A stretch of 64,000 nucleotides of DNA from Triangularia verruculosa (taxonomy: Eukaryota; Ascomycota; Sordariomycetes; Sordariales; Podosporaceae), in assembly GCA_033296885.1 (NCBI GenBank), contig MU863876.1:558001-622000 (forward strand). Direction: 5' to 3'. A model generated the notes under the pieces. The model was not told the origin of the DNA, made no database searches, and saw only the letters and a program-made list of their open reading frames with translations. Each line of letters opens with the position of its first letter. Position 1 is the stretch's first letter. This document shows, one piece after another, positions 34,817 through 45,432 of this stretch. Made by a program: the position numbers and the translations under genes.

Positions 34817-36295
34817 GCTTGGCCCGAGACAACAAAATTGTGCATGGAACGAGCGAAGAGAAATGGAGTCCCGAACCCTCAATAGGATGGGAAAGTCTCC
34901 GGTTGTCTCTCTTAAGCATAGGCGTTAGGTGTTATTAGGAAAAAAGGGATCAGCGGGCCAGAGGTTCAGGGGTCCAGGGGCGGTCGGATTCTGCAATCAA
35001 AGGAGATGCCAATGCTCTGACATCGGGGAGGACGGCACCCCAGATAGAACAAAGAAGAAAATCCGGGGCAAGGCTTGGCGTGTGTCTTGCCGCGTGGAGA
35101 TGTCCTCGAGGACAATGGACGATGTCGATCATTTCTATACACTATAAGCTGAATAGACGGGAATTACGTACTTTGCCGTGTTGCTTTGCTGGCCAGTATT
35201 CCATCTTTTGTTACTGCCCTGAGGTTGAGCTTGTCATGAATCTGGTTCTGCCACACTCGCTTCTTCCTTTGGCGGTACCTTATTGTGTGAGCGGCATCTT
35301 CCGTCATAGGAAGGAAAGGATAGGTATGCATGGGATTTGTGCCCCGGGCTCTTTTACCTACGTTGGTAGCTTGCTTTCCCGGTGACAGGCTCAATCAAAT
35401 TAGAGCCCTGCTTACTTGCTTGGGCAGACAGCTTGATCTTTCTACGGCCTTGGAAAGTGGAAGCAGGGCCAGAACGCTAGACATTTCACATCAGAGGCTG
35501 GAATCTAAGTACCGCTATGGCTCTATCGAGCCAGTGGTTTGGCACTTGTCTTATCTGGAGGGTGGTGAGATAACGAAGGACCCAGAGGAATTCGACCCAA
35601 ACCTGAATCAACTTGACCCGTGGGGATGCCGCTGTGTCCGGACCCTTCTTCTTGGGGATATAGAGGAATATCTGAGCGGGGACACGGATAACAACCCGTT
35701 CGAGTGAAGTAACTGCCAAGGCTGGATGCAGCTTGTGAGTGGGGGCACCAGTGCATCAAGGACTACAGATGCCAGGCCCGTTTGAGAACCCAGAAATCAC
35801 AATGCCATTATGGCCCAAGATAAACCAGCGTATTATGGCATATATCGGCCAAAAGAGGGCAGCTGAACGTGTACCTATGCAGCCACTCTACGCTACAAGA
35901 TCAATATTCCCCTCACCCCAAGACGACCCTCCATCCTCGTGCCAATCACACCGTTCACGGCAAGTCTATGTAACCTTGCAATGTGCTGCCTTGTACATGA
36001 TTCCACGTTCTTGCTCGGGGGAACCGCTTTCATTCGCGCGTTCACCGGTGAAGGTATGCCACACGGTGCTCGTAAATGCAACACTCGATGCACGTCGAGG
36101 GTCTATCGCTGCCGGTAGATGGGATCGTTGACGTACAAGTGGCGTGATGTGTGTTCCCCAATATCGTGCTGATGTGTGTAGTTGATGGCCACGGTTACTC
36201 GCACCGAGTAGAAATAACCTCATCATCTACGCATCAGTCTGGCTACACCAGATGAGTTCTCAGCTCGCCACAACATCGCTGAACCTCGATCCAAG
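34817..36295. other. Divergent intergenic region between UstYa-like and P450 genes
   Basis: About 1.48 kb containing the promoters of both genes. One ATG-started frame of 125 codons at 35330-35707 (+) lies inside and is listed separately. The rest shows no gene, repeat or RNA. Confidence 0.5.
35330..35707 (+). CDS. Doubtful small open frame
   Basis: 125-aa frame with an ATG at 35330 and a mixed, fairly protein-like composition; the C-terminal half is acidic (DPEEFDP, GDIEEYLSGD). It has no signal peptide, no Kex2-type repeats and no known motif, so I see no reason to call it a RiPP precursor. It may be a real orphan, a gene fragment or chance. Confidence 0.25.
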   Translation: MGFVPRALLPTLVACFPGDRLNQIRALLTCLGRQLDLSTALESGSRARTLDISHQRLESKYRYGSIEPVVWHLSYLEGGEITKDPEEFDPNLNQLDPWGCRCVRTLLLGDIEEYLSGDTDNNPFE

Positions 36296-37968
36296 ATGTC
36301 TCCCATATCCCACGCTCTCACCACCGCCCTGGCAAGCCCCCACCTCCTCCCCATTCTCTCCGTTTCCTCCCTTGTCTTGCTCATCCTCTGGCACTACCTC
36401 TCCTACCGCCCCCTCTCTCACATCCCAGGCCCCTTCCTGGCCAAATTCACCAACCTCTACAAAATCTACGCCTGGTCCACAGGCCACCAATCTTACACCT
36501 ATGGCTCCCTCGCCCAAAAATACCCCTCCTCCCTCCTCCGCATCGCCCCCCAGGAGCTCATCTCCTCCGATCCCGACTTTGTCCGCCAAATGAACTCGGT
36601 GAGGACAGAATACCGCCGCTCCAGCTGGTACCGCCCCCTCCGGCTCAACCCCTGGGGAGCAAACCTCTTTGTCCTGACCGACAACGCCGCGCACACCGCC
36701 CTCCGCTCGAAACTCGCGCCCGGCTACAACGCGAAGGAGGTCCCGACCCTGGAGAGCGACATCGACTACATCATCGCCAAACTGGTAGGGCATATCAAGC
36801 AACGCTGTCTGTCCTCACCGGATGGGGTGACGATCAAGGTCGACTTTGCTCGGATATCCCAGTTTTTTACGCTGGACGTCATCACCAAGGTCGCGTACGG
36901 GAAGGAGTTTGGGTATCTGGACCGAAACGAGGACGTGTTCAGCTGGATCAAGACCATCAACGACCGGGCGCCTTTGTTGGCGATTATGAGCGATTGGCCT
37001 GTTGTTGGCAAGGTGTTGATTAACGAGTATGTGCTCGCGATGTTCGGGCCGGGGAAGGAGTCGGGGAAGGGGATCGGTGGGATTATGAAGATGGCGGAGG
37101 AGATTGTTGCTGAGAGGTTCGCGCCGGGGGGGGAGAAGCTGGATAGGAGGGATATGCTGGGCGCGTTTATCAGGCATGGGGTGTCGCAGCGGGAGTGTGA
37201 GGTTGAGGTGCCGTTTCAGATTATTGCGGGGAGCGACACGACGGCGGTGGGAGTGAGGGGGTTGATGATGTATCTGGCGGGTTGTAGGAGGGTTTATTTG
37301 CGCCTGCAAATGGAGATTGATGAGGGGATTAGAGAGGGGAGGATCTCGAGCCCGGTTAGGAATGAGGAGGCGAAGAGATTGGAACTGCTTCAGGTATGTG
37401 ACTGATGTCTGACTGGGAGGCTAAGGCTGACAAGTGAACACGAAAATAGGCTGTGATTTATGAAGCCTTGAGGATGCAGCCTCCTATTGCGGCCTTGTTG
37501 CTCAAGGAGGTGCCGCCGCAGGGAGATTACATCAATGGCCAGTTCATTCCGGGCGGCACCCGGGTTGGGCAAAATACGATAGCGATATTGCGGGACAAGC
37601 CCCTCTGGGGCGAAGACTCGGATGTGTTTCGGCCAGAAAGATGGCTCATGACTGATGCAGCCCGCAAAAAGAAGATGATAGATACAGTGGAGATGATCTT
37701 TGGGTATGGCAGGTGGGTTTGCCTGGGCAAGCCGATGGCGTTTATGGAAATGAACAAGGCCACTGTCGAGGTATGTTTTCTCCATGGCTTTGAAACAAGG
37801 GACTTGGTTGTCTAGGTTGGCTAACAATCATGACAGTTGCTCCGGCGCTTCGATTTCGAACTGGCAGATCCCAAAGTCATGATCAAGCAGAAGGATTACG
37901 GTCTGATGATACAGCATGGACAGTGGATGAGGATTACCCAGAGGTTTTCTGACCACGTCGAAGAGTGA
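36296..37968 (+). CDS. Cytochrome P450 monooxygenase (pisatin demethylase-like group)
   Basis: Exons 36296-37393, 37450-37770 and 37837-37968; introns of 56 and 66 nt; 516 aa. The N-terminus has a membrane anchor (about 14-32) and the proline-rich hinge HIPGPFLAKF. The I-helix oxygen-binding motif is AGSDTT (near 310). The K-helix ExxR is EALR (near 370) and the PERF-type motif is FRPERW (near 425). The heme loop is FGYGRWVCLGKP with the cysteine ligand near residue 466. Overall it resembles CYP57-type enzymes that demethylate plant phenolics, but the substrate is open. The enzyme should sit on the ER membrane. The UstYa-like gene is its divergent neighbour. The coding strand is C-rich in the first 600 bp and G-rich later in exon 1. 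Confidence 0.93.
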
Positions 37969-38687
37969 AGCTGGACGGTGATGGATAATCGTAATAGGAG
38001 AAGGTGTTATTCCGGGTAGGGGCCGATAGCAACCAGAATTGATACTGTACTAGGTATTTCCTAGCGACTATAACCTTCTCTCAATGCGTGAGCTAAATAG
38101 AGCTTCACTGCCTACTGTTGAATCCAACACCCTTGCTGTGTAGAACTACGATTGGAGCGGTAAGGAAAACAAAGTTAAGCGCAGCGCATAGGCGCGCCAC
38201 TGGTAAACCATTTCTCAGTACCGAGAGTCTCCATAACGTCCCTACTTCGGCCAAATATGTCTCCATCAACAAATCAAAGCGTCGGACCTCTTGTTGGTTA
38301 TGGGGGGATTCCCCGATGCGACCCACAGGACTAGGCCGGCCCGAGAAAACGCGGGCGTCTACCTCCGTTTTTAGCCCGTTTCGACAGCCGCAAGGTCCTC
38401 CGCATCGCTTCCGGAACGTCGGCGGCGCACCCCAGCTGTGAGCAGGTCCGGCCGACTTGCTGGCACATGATGTCACGGAATGAAGCGCCTCCAGCGGGTT
38501 CGCGTGCCGGGTTGGGTTGCCCTGTGCCCGGGAATGACGGGAGGCATTCCGCAAAGACTGAAACAGCCAGGGTTGGGAATCACATCGAGGGGGTTCTTGA
38601 TATAAAAGATGGCTCCAAGACTTCTCTGTGTCGAGAACCTGATGAACAGGTCGACACCAGGCAGTCTTCTCAATAACTCCTGACAAC
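37969..38687. other. Intergenic region upstream of the GH6 gene
   Basis: About 720 bp between two plus-strand genes, holding the P450 3' UTR and the GH6 promoter. The 303-codon frame on the other strand (38105-39016) runs through the promoter into GH6 and is a shadow. Confidence 0.5.
38601..38608 (+). promoter_or_regulatory. TATA box of the GH6 gene
   Basis: TATAAAAG lies 87 bp before the GH6 ATG, at the usual distance for a strongly regulated fungal cellulase gene. Confidence 0.6.
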
Positions 38688-40031
38688 ATGCGCGCCACCT
38701 TTGCCATTCTCGCTGGCCTGCTCGCCACTGGCAGCGCCTCTCCCCTTGAGGCACGCCAGTCGGGCAACCCCTTTGCTGGCCGCAGCCTGTTCGTCAACCC
38801 CAAGTACAGCGAGTCGCTTGAGAGGACTCGCCAGGCTTTCCTGTCTCGCGGGGACCAGACCAATGCCGCCAAGGTGCAATATGTCCAGCAAAAGGTCGGC
38901 ACCTTCGTCTGGATCTCCAACATTTTGCTCCTCCGCGACATCGACGACGCCATCCGCGACGCCCGTGCTGCCAAGTCCAGGGGCGAGAACCCCATCGTCG
39001 GTCTGGTCCTGTACAACCTCCCCGACCGTGACTGCAGCGCTGGTCATTCCTCCGGAGAGCTGAGCCTTAACCAGAACGGCCTCAACCGCTACCGCACCGA
39101 GTATGTCCAGCCGTTTGCTCAGAAGCTCAAGGCTGCGTCGGATCTCCAGTTCGCCGTTGTGCTTGAGCCTGATGCCATCGGCAACATGGTCACTGGCACC
39201 ACGGCCTTCTGCCGCAACGCCCGCGGGCCCCAGCAGGACGGCATTGCCTATGCGATCCAGCAGCTCCAGGCCAGCAACATCCACCTCTACCTCGACGTTG
39301 CCAACGGCGGCTGGCTCGGCTGGGCCGACAACCTCAAGCCCAGTAAGTTCATCTCTGAATGAAAAGGAAACAAAAGCTGACACCCACCCCTTGCAGCCGC
39401 CGCCGAAGTGGCCACCATCCTCCAAAAGGCCGGCAGCAACGCCCGCATCCGCGGCTACTCCAGCAACGTCTCCAACTACAACCCCTACTCGACCAACAAC
39501 CCACCCCCCTACACAGCCGGCAGCCCCTCGCCCGACGAGTCCCGCTACGCCACCTCCCTCGGCAACGCCCTCCGCGAGCGCGGCCTCCCGACCAGCTTCA
39601 TCATCGACCAAGGCCGCGTCGCCCTCGACGGCGCCCGCAAGGAGTGGGGCGAGTGGTGCAACGTCTCCCCCGCCGGCTTCGGCCAGCCCTTCACGACCAA
39701 CACCAACAACGCCAACGTCGACGCCATCGTCTGGGTCAAGCCCGGCGGCGAGTCGGATGGAGCGTGTGGCATGTCCGGGGCTCCCCAGGCCGGCGCGTGG
39801 TTCGATTCGTACGCGCAGATGTTGGCTCAGAACGCGCACTCGGATATCAGGGCCGGCGGCGGGAGCCCTTCTCCTACGAGTGCGGCGCCTTCGCCGAGTG
39901 CGACTGCTCCGGGTGGAGGGAATTGTGCTGCGAGGTGGGCGCAGTGTGGAGGGCAGGGGTGGTCTGGGCCGACGTGCTGCCAGCAGGGGACTTGCCAGGC
40001 GAGTAACCAGTGGTATTCGCAGTGCTTGTAG
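38688..40031 (+). CDS. Secreted GH6 cellulase with C-terminal CBM1
   Basis: Exons 38688-39342 and 39397-40031; 54-nt intron; 429 aa. A signal peptide occupies about 1-18. The GH6 domain (about 28-380) has LYNLPDRDCSA (catalytic-base region), LEPDAIGN with the acid Asp, DVANGGWLGW and WVKPGGESDG. A Ser/Pro/Thr/Gly linker (near 381-395) leads to a family 1 cellulose-binding module in the last 36 residues, with CAARWAQCGGQGW and CCQQGTCQ and all expected cysteines and aromatics. GH6 enzymes cut cellulose by inversion, releasing cellobiose from the non-reducing end or acting as endoglucanases. The module order is the reverse of the well-known CBH II enzymes, whose CBM1 is N-terminal. Confidence 0.95.
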
Positions 40032-40572
40032 ATGGGGAGGTACAGGAAACGAGAAGACGGGGAGCAGAGAGGGGGTTGTTTGTTCGATGTCTATATATAA
40101 GAAAGCTTGTACATATTTGTTGTTTGAGGAGACGGCGTGATGGCTTCTAGGACAACATTCAAGGAGAGAAACCTTGTGTTGGTCCATCCTTCTGATCATT
40201 GTTTTGGGTGCTGTGTCCTTGGTGCTGGCTTGCTTCTCCCCTTTGTTTAGCCTGAATGTTCTGTCCAGGATCTTGCGGATCGGAAGAGCTTGTTCCAGTT
40301 AAGCTTCACCAGGGGGTAACCAATCAGGAGTGTCAGTAATAGGCATCCATCACCACCGCAGCTCCTTACAACTTCCGATCTAGGCCTCGAGCTGAAATGT
40401 GTAGCCAATATTTGCACATAGCGTTGCTTCCCACAGGCAGCAGTGGTTTCCGGAGGCACAGTTCCCTGTTACGGCGGCCATCTATCTCGATATATCTTCC
40501 TTGATCTGCCACTCAACCGCCACAGTCAGTAAACCACAAACTCCATCGCTCATATCACCGCATTAACCAACC
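40032..40572. other. Intergenic region between GH6 and F-box genes
   Basis: About 540 bp with the GH6 3' UTR (TATATATAAG near 40092) and the promoter of the next gene. No further gene is seen. Confidence 0.5.
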
Positions 40573-41937
40573 ATGTCTTCCATTACTCACCTCCCTGTCG
40601 AGCTCATCAGACACATCTGCTCCTTTCTGCGTCCAAATTGTATCCCAGGCCAACACCCCTACCCATGCCGAGAATGCACCCGCAAACTACCCGGATGTAA
40701 CTCCTGGGATCGTGGCCAGATCGACACATCCCACCTCTCACAAACCTGCAACCGCCTCCGCGACGTCGTCCAGCCCCTCCTCTTCCTCTGCTGCTCCGAC
40801 AACGGCAACCACCAAGTCCGCCGCCTCACCCGCCTCCTCCGCACCCTCACATCCCGCCCCGACCTCGCCCAGCACCTCCAATACCTCATGTTTCGCGACC
40901 TGGAACACCTCTCCCCCTCCGACAGCAAATACATCCAGTCCACCACCACCAACCTCGGCCTCGCCCCCGTCCCAGACAGCTGGAACACCGACGGCGACCC
41001 CGAGTACCGTCTCCTCCCGCTCCAACTCGTCCTCGCCCACACCCCAAACCTGAGGTACCTCCGCATCCCCCTCGACTACGACTGGCAGCTCAACCTCCTC
41101 CCCCAAACCCCCCACTTCTCCCTGCCTCAACTCCGCTCGCTAGAAGTAACGCATTACTACATCTCCGGAGACCGCTTCGACATCTCCCTCTCCGCAGTAG
41201 AAACAATCGTAACAGCAGCACCCAACCTCGAGTCCCTCTCCCTCCCCTCCCCAAACGCCAGCACCTTTTCCGCGCCCCTTGCTAACTTAAAGAGGCTGGA
41301 CCTCCAAGCCAACAACTCCATCAGCCCGGAGCTCCTCACTGCTTTTGTTTCTGCTGCCCCGAAGCTGGAGGCTGTGTCGCTTCACTGGGATGCGCTGGGG
41401 GATGCGTATGAGGATTGCGAGGACAGGCGGGTGACTGACGCGTGGGATGCGCTGGCGCTGGGGAGGTCGACTTTGAGGGTGGTGTACCTGGATGTGAGGG
41501 ATGATACGGAGTTGGGGGAGACGGGGAGGGATAATCTGAGGGATTTTGAGAGGTTGGAGGTGGTGAAGGTGGATGGGCATGCGCTTGGGCCGTTGAGGGA
41601 GGCGTGGAGGCGGGGGAATGGACGTGCGAGGGTTGATGGGTTTCTTTCTGGGTTTTTTCCGGCTGAGATACGGGAGGTGACGTTGTGGGGTTTGGACGGG
41701 GTGGAGATGATGGGTGCGGTGAAGAGGTTTGCGAGGGTGGTGGCTGTGGGGAGGTACCCGAGGTTGAAGAGCGTGGTGCTGGGGGCGAGGGAGAGGTCGG
41801 ATAGGGGGGGTTTTGATGAGTGGAATAATGCTGGGGAGTGGAGGGGTGTAGAGGAGGAGTTGAAGGGGGAGTTTGCCAAGGGAGGGGTGAGGTTTGAGGT
41901 GAGGTGGACGGGTGAGTGGTGGAGGGGATTGGATTGA
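40573..41937 (+). CDS. F-box protein with LRR-like repeats
   Basis: Single exon, 454 aa. The N-terminus (HLPVELIRHICSFL, residues 6-19) is a clear F-box helix, followed by a cysteine-rich loop (CRECTRKLPGC). The rest has leucine-spaced repeats (LRSLEVTHY, LESLSLPS, LKRLDLQ, LEAVSLHW, LRVVYLDV) of the LRR kind. Such proteins usually connect to Skp1 in an SCF ubiquitin ligase, with the LRRs binding the target. The target is unknown. The DNA changes from extreme C-ending codons before about 41290 to extreme G-ending codons after it. Confidence 0.85.
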   Translation: MSSITHLPVELIRHICSFLRPNCIPGQHPYPCRECTRKLPGCNSWDRGQIDTSHLSQTCNRLRDVVQPLLFLCCSDNGNHQVRRLTRLLRTLTSRPDLAQHLQYLMFRDLEHLSPSDSKYIQSTTTNLGLAPVPDSWNTDGDPEYRLLPLQLVLAHTPNLRYLRIPLDYDWQLNLLPQTPHFSLPQLRSLEVTHYYISGDRFDISLSAVETIVTAAPNLESLSLPSPNASTFSAPLANLKRLDLQANNSISPELLTAFVSAAPKLEAVSLHWDALGDAYEDCEDRRVTDAWDALALGRSTLRVVYLDVRDDTELGETGRDNLRDFERLEVVKVDGHALGPLREAWRRGNGRARVDGFLSGFFPAEIREVTLWGLDGVEMMGAVKRFARVVAVGRYPRLKSVVLGARERSDRGGFDEWNNAGEWRGVEEELKGEFAKGGVRFEVRWTGEWWRGLD

Positions 41938-41974
41938 GTGGACTATGTACGTATGCTATCTGGCTTTCTTTAGT

Positions 41975-42268
41975 TTACACAAGCCAGACTTTTCTTCTGG
42001 GCAAGATCGTAAGACGTGAGAAGAAAGCATCGCTATCTGCGGCATCATCCCACTCGTGGATGAATCGAATGAAGTCTAATCGTTGTGCCACACCAACACG
42101 TCCACTGACCCACTCGACGACCAAAAAGAAAATGCTGACATATGTTTCGGTCTCAAATTGCTCTCCAATAAACAAGCACTCCAATTCTCCTGCTTGGATA
42201 CGGTTCATGAACTCATCAGGTTCCAGCCGCTCTTTTGCGCCTTGGACTACTCCCTCCGCGTCAGCCAT
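41975..42268 (-). CDS. Possible small orphan protein
   Basis: A 97-codon frame from ATG 42268, open further upstream without an ATG to 42340. The composition is protein-like (acidic N-terminus, FLVVEWVSG, DFIRFIHEWDD), which is unusual for chance DNA here. A CCAACAG acceptor-like site lies just before the ATG, so it may be the last exon of a slightly longer gene. No family is recognised. Confidence 0.35.
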   Translation of the reverse strand: MADAEGVVQGAKERLEPDEFMNRIQAGELECLFIGEQFETETYVSIFFLVVEWVSGRVGVAQRLDFIRFIHEWDDAADSDAFFSRLTILPRRKVWLV

Positions 42269-42408
42269 AGAGAAAACCACTGCTGTTGGTCTGGTACTAG
42301 CCCTCCCGGTTCTCGAGAAAGTGAAGAGTGAGGAAGACACAGATCGTGCTTCTGCAGTTCAATGTCACTCCGAGAACTCGCCTAGGTAGCCTTCAACAGA
42401 AAACCTGT

Positions 42409-43578
42409 CTAGTCATCAATCTCGAATATCCTACTCACAGCCCCAACCCCATCAGCCGAATACAACCCCAAAAACCTTCTATCATCCAACTGATACAACC
42501 CCGGCCAATGACTCCCCCTCCCCGCCGCCACCGCCGCCCTGTTCCTATCCCCATCCCCATCCCCAACCCCCAACCCATCCCAACTCCTCCCCCCATCCTT
42601 ACTAATAACAATCTTCATCTCCCCACCATCTACCCCCTCCCCCTCACCCCCATCAACCCCCTCATTCGTCATAAAACTCCCCACCAACCACCCCCCTACA
42701 CTCACCACCTGCGGCGCCCCAGCATCTTTCCCCTTCTTAACCGTATACACCCTCCTCCTCCCCTCCTCCCCCCAACTCCCCCCATCATCCAAACTCTCCA
42801 CCGCCTCCACCGCAAACCTCCCATCCTCCTCGGTCGTCTCAAAAACACAAACCAACCTCCCCTCCCCACCCCCTGGCACCACCACCTCGACAACCCCCAT
42901 CATCCCATCCCTCGCCCCCTCCCTCGTCGAAACCACCACCTCATCCCCCCACGTCCGCCCCAGATCATCACTAACCCTCACAACATTATCCTGCCTCCCC
43001 GCCCCACGCTCACTGCTATAATAAACCTGCACCCTCCCCCTCCTATCAGCCCTCAAAAGCGGCTCCCACAACCCGTTCTTACTATTTCTTCCTGCAGCCC
43101 ACCGCTCCGAAGCATGCGACAAAAACTCCCACGACTGCCCGTAATCGGTGGAAAGACAGATGGTAATCCGGTAGTAAACGTATTCTCCAGTGAGGGCACC
43201 AATGTCGTGGTTTCGAAAGGCAACCAGAATATGCCCGTTGGGGAGCTGCAGGGGGTAAGCATTGTCGATATCGTGCGTAGTTGCGTTTGCCGTCCAGATG
43301 TCTGACAGGAACCTCCAGGATTTCCCCCCGTCGCGGGAGATGCTTGTTGAGAGGGTTTTGTGTCCGCCTGGAGGAAAAAGGGAGGTGTAGGAGGCGAGGA
43401 TGAGGGGTTTGTCTGGGGTGGGGGAGGATAGGTTGTGGAAGGCGTTGGCGCGGGGGTAGACGGCGTTGGGGTGGAGGAGGGCTGGGGGGGAGGCTGCTTG
43501 GATGGAGAGGGCGGCGGCGGTGGTGGGGAGGATGAGGGTTAGATGGAGTAGTAAGCTGAGGGAGGGGTGAAGGGTCAT
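42409..43578 (-). CDS. Secreted sialidase/GH93-like beta-propeller glycosidase
   Basis: Single exon, 389 aa, ATG at 43578. A signal peptide spans about 1-23. Asp-box (BNR) motifs of the SxDxGxxW type recur: SRDGGKSWRF, STDYGQSWEF, SDDLGRTWGD, LDDGGSWGE and SKDGGRSWDG. They fit a six-bladed propeller. The start (VYPRANAF) and the NAYPLQLPNGHILVAFRNHD segment point to GH93 exo-arabinanases or GH33-like sialidases; I cannot choose with certainty, though GH93 is common in plant-degrading ascomycetes. The enzyme should act outside the cell on arabinan or on other terminal sugars. The coding strand goes from C-rich at the 5' end to strongly G-rich in the last 500 bp. Confidence 0.78.
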   Translation of the reverse strand: MTLHPSLSLLLHLTLILPTTAAALSIQAASPPALLHPNAVYPRANAFHNLSSPTPDKPLILASYTSLFPPGGHKTLSTSISRDGGKSWRFLSDIWTANATTHDIDNAYPLQLPNGHILVAFRNHDIGALTGEYVYYRITICLSTDYGQSWEFLSHASERWAAGRNSKNGLWEPLLRADRRGRVQVYYSSERGAGRQDNVVRVSDDLGRTWGDEVVVSTREGARDGMMGVVEVVVPGGGEGRLVCVFETTEEDGRFAVEAVESLDDGGSWGEEGRRRVYTVKKGKDAGAPQVVSVGGWLVGSFMTNEGVDGGEGEGVDGGEMKIVISKDGGRSWDGLGVGDGDGDRNRAAVAAGRGSHWPGLYQLDDRRFLGLYSADGVGAVSRIFEIDD

Positions 43579-44175
43579 TGTATTAGAATTGTATTCTATT
43601 GTGACAAAGGAAAGTTGCTTTTAAAAGCGAAGGGTAAGGTATGTAGTGTAAAAGTGCAAGTGAGTCCCTGCCCCGGCAGAATGCCCTGCTGTCTCGAAGC
43701 GACAGGAACAGGGTTGGGAAGGGGGATATATACATCGTCAATCCATCATCAATATCGTGGGTAGAAAGGGGAACCACCGTCTCCCAATGCTGTCCCCCCC
43801 AATTATCAACAAAGAAAGTACCCCGGGCAACCGGGGTTAGAGTTTGGCTCTTACACAGGCTAACCAACGGCCTGGACGTTTTATGTGGCAGTAAACCTGG
43901 ACAGTGACAAGAGCCGGGCCGAAGACCGGTCATCACGCCGTCAAACTGATGTGGTTGGCTCCCTTGGCGCTGTAGGTATTTTGGGCTATAAAACACAACA
44001 TCAGTACCGTCTCCCTGAAGACAAGCAGTGTAATCTCACCTCAAGAGCAAGCAATCCACGTGGCCGCCATGCAACACCTCCGGGCGGTATCACAACCTCG
44101 TCGTATCAGTCGTGTCCCCTTCTAGAAACCATCTCCGGGTGGCCTGCTGTAACGTGATACCCAACTCCGATCCTA
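43579..44175. other. Intergenic region, no gene seen
   Basis: About 600 bp with the promoter of the propeller gene and the 3' end of the next minus-strand gene. Open frames here have no protein signature. Confidence 0.5.
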
Positions 44176-45132
44176 TTATCTTGTGGTAATCATCCTCCCC
44201 GGCGGTCGCTCCGCCCTCGAAAGTGACACCTCGTGTATAAAGTGCGACAGCGACGGGTCCGACTTTGCGTATAAAACCAACAGGCCCCTCACTTCTGCTT
44301 CTGTGAGCAGGTCTACTGCCTGGCTTAGACTTCGTTGCCGTGGTCGGTGTTCTACCTGCCGATCGTTTTCATCCTGGGAGGGCTCGTCCCATCCGTCGCT
44401 GCACTCGATTGTCTCTTGGCTGGAGGCCGATGTTGGTGGTGTGATATCTGCTAGAGGTGTCCTTGGGATTTTGGGAATGGGAGTTTCAGTCACGGGTTGT
44501 GTGTCAACCAAGTCCTCCTGTGTCTCATCATCTTGTTGTGGATCTGGGGAGATTCTGAGAGGTGATACGGCGCGTCGTTTTCTCCGTTGTTGTGGTTGGA
44601 ACATCTCGGCTTGTTGTCCAGGGGGCAATGACCCTGAGATGGACGTTGATGACGGTGTGCGAGCATGACGTGGTGAGTGGCCATGAGATGATCGCGGTGA
44701 CTGCAAGTGAGATGGCCGTGGTGAGTGCACTTGGGGAGACCTTGGTGGTTGTGCGCGAGGGGAATGTGGTGCTCTCATCGCAGGCACTTCTGCATGGCTT
44801 GATACTGGCCGTCCTGACGTCCTCCTCAACATTTGCGACGCAACCCTCGCTGCTGGGCTCTCGCTGGCATTCCTCTCGACATGATGGCTCGGCTTCTGCA
44901 CCCGTCCGCTGGCGACCTGATGCCCCGCTGTCATGAACCGAACCATTCGCGGCATCTTGGGCGAGGAGGACTGAGCCTGTGGACCATTGTCGACACCGCC
45001 TGCTAGTCCGGACCGGGGGTTGCTGTTGCGCCTTGACGATGAATGCGACGCCAGTGACGACCGTCGAGAGTGACCGCGGCCATGGCTGTTGCTGCCATGA
45101 GAGTTCATGGTCAGCTCGGGCGAGTATAACAT
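44176..45132 (-). CDS. Disordered Ser/Pro/Arg-rich protein, unknown
   Basis: Single exon, 318 aa, from ATG 45132; a second ATG at 45108 is an alternative start. The protein is dominated by Ser, Pro, Arg and His with repeated SPR/SPRxxH steps (about residues 120-165), a basic RRKRRAVSPLRISP segment that could be a nuclear signal and phosphorylation target, and acidic patches. Only the last 60 residues (AVDLLTEAEVRGLLVLYAK) look folded and helical. No known domain is recognised. A longer overlapping frame in another phase (44528-45247) has poorer composition and is taken as a shadow. Confidence 0.6.
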   Translation of the reverse strand: MLYSPELTMNSHGSNSHGRGHSRRSSLASHSSSRRNSNPRSGLAGGVDNGPQAQSSSPKMPRMVRFMTAGHQVASGRVQKPSHHVERNASESPAARVASQMLRRTSGRPVSSHAEVPAMRAPHSPRAQPPRSPQVHSPRPSHLQSPRSSHGHSPRHARTPSSTSISGSLPPGQQAEMFQPQQRRKRRAVSPLRISPDPQQDDETQEDLVDTQPVTETPIPKIPRTPLADITPPTSASSQETIECSDGWDEPSQDENDRQVEHRPRQRSLSQAVDLLTEAEVRGLLVLYAKSDPSLSHFIHEVSLSRAERPPGRMITTR

Positions 45133-45432
45133 CTTGTTGACTTATTTCTTTTTTTCTCTCTTTCCCACAGGCACATGCGTGATATTTGTAAAGTTGGAAT
45201 AATAAACACAACAAAGACTTGTATTTCTTGTGCGAGGGACGCGACATGGGTCGTGTTTACGACAGGGGTGGCGCGTCGGCGATGCAACGTCGATATTTCA
45301 CGTAATTACCCCCCACTTGCCAGACCCAGTTAAAGCCGTAACACACACTGCGGCGTTCCGTTACACACGCCGTATCGTCATTTCAATTCTTCTGCCAACG
45401 ATTCCTCACTGGCAGCGCATCCCATGTGCTGA

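Noticed and set aside
38105..39016. 303-codon minus-strand frame over the GH6 promoter and exon 1
   Set aside because: No start context or domain; GH6 on the plus strand is certain.
42328..43305. 325-codon plus-strand frame over the propeller glycosidase
   Set aside because: Almost pure Pro/Thr/Ile/Asn/His caused by the C-rich strand; the Asp-box protein on the other strand is real.
44528..45247. 239-codon frame overlapping the disordered protein gene
   Set aside because: Same strand, other phase, with Cys/Thr/Ser-rich chance composition; retained only as a shadow.
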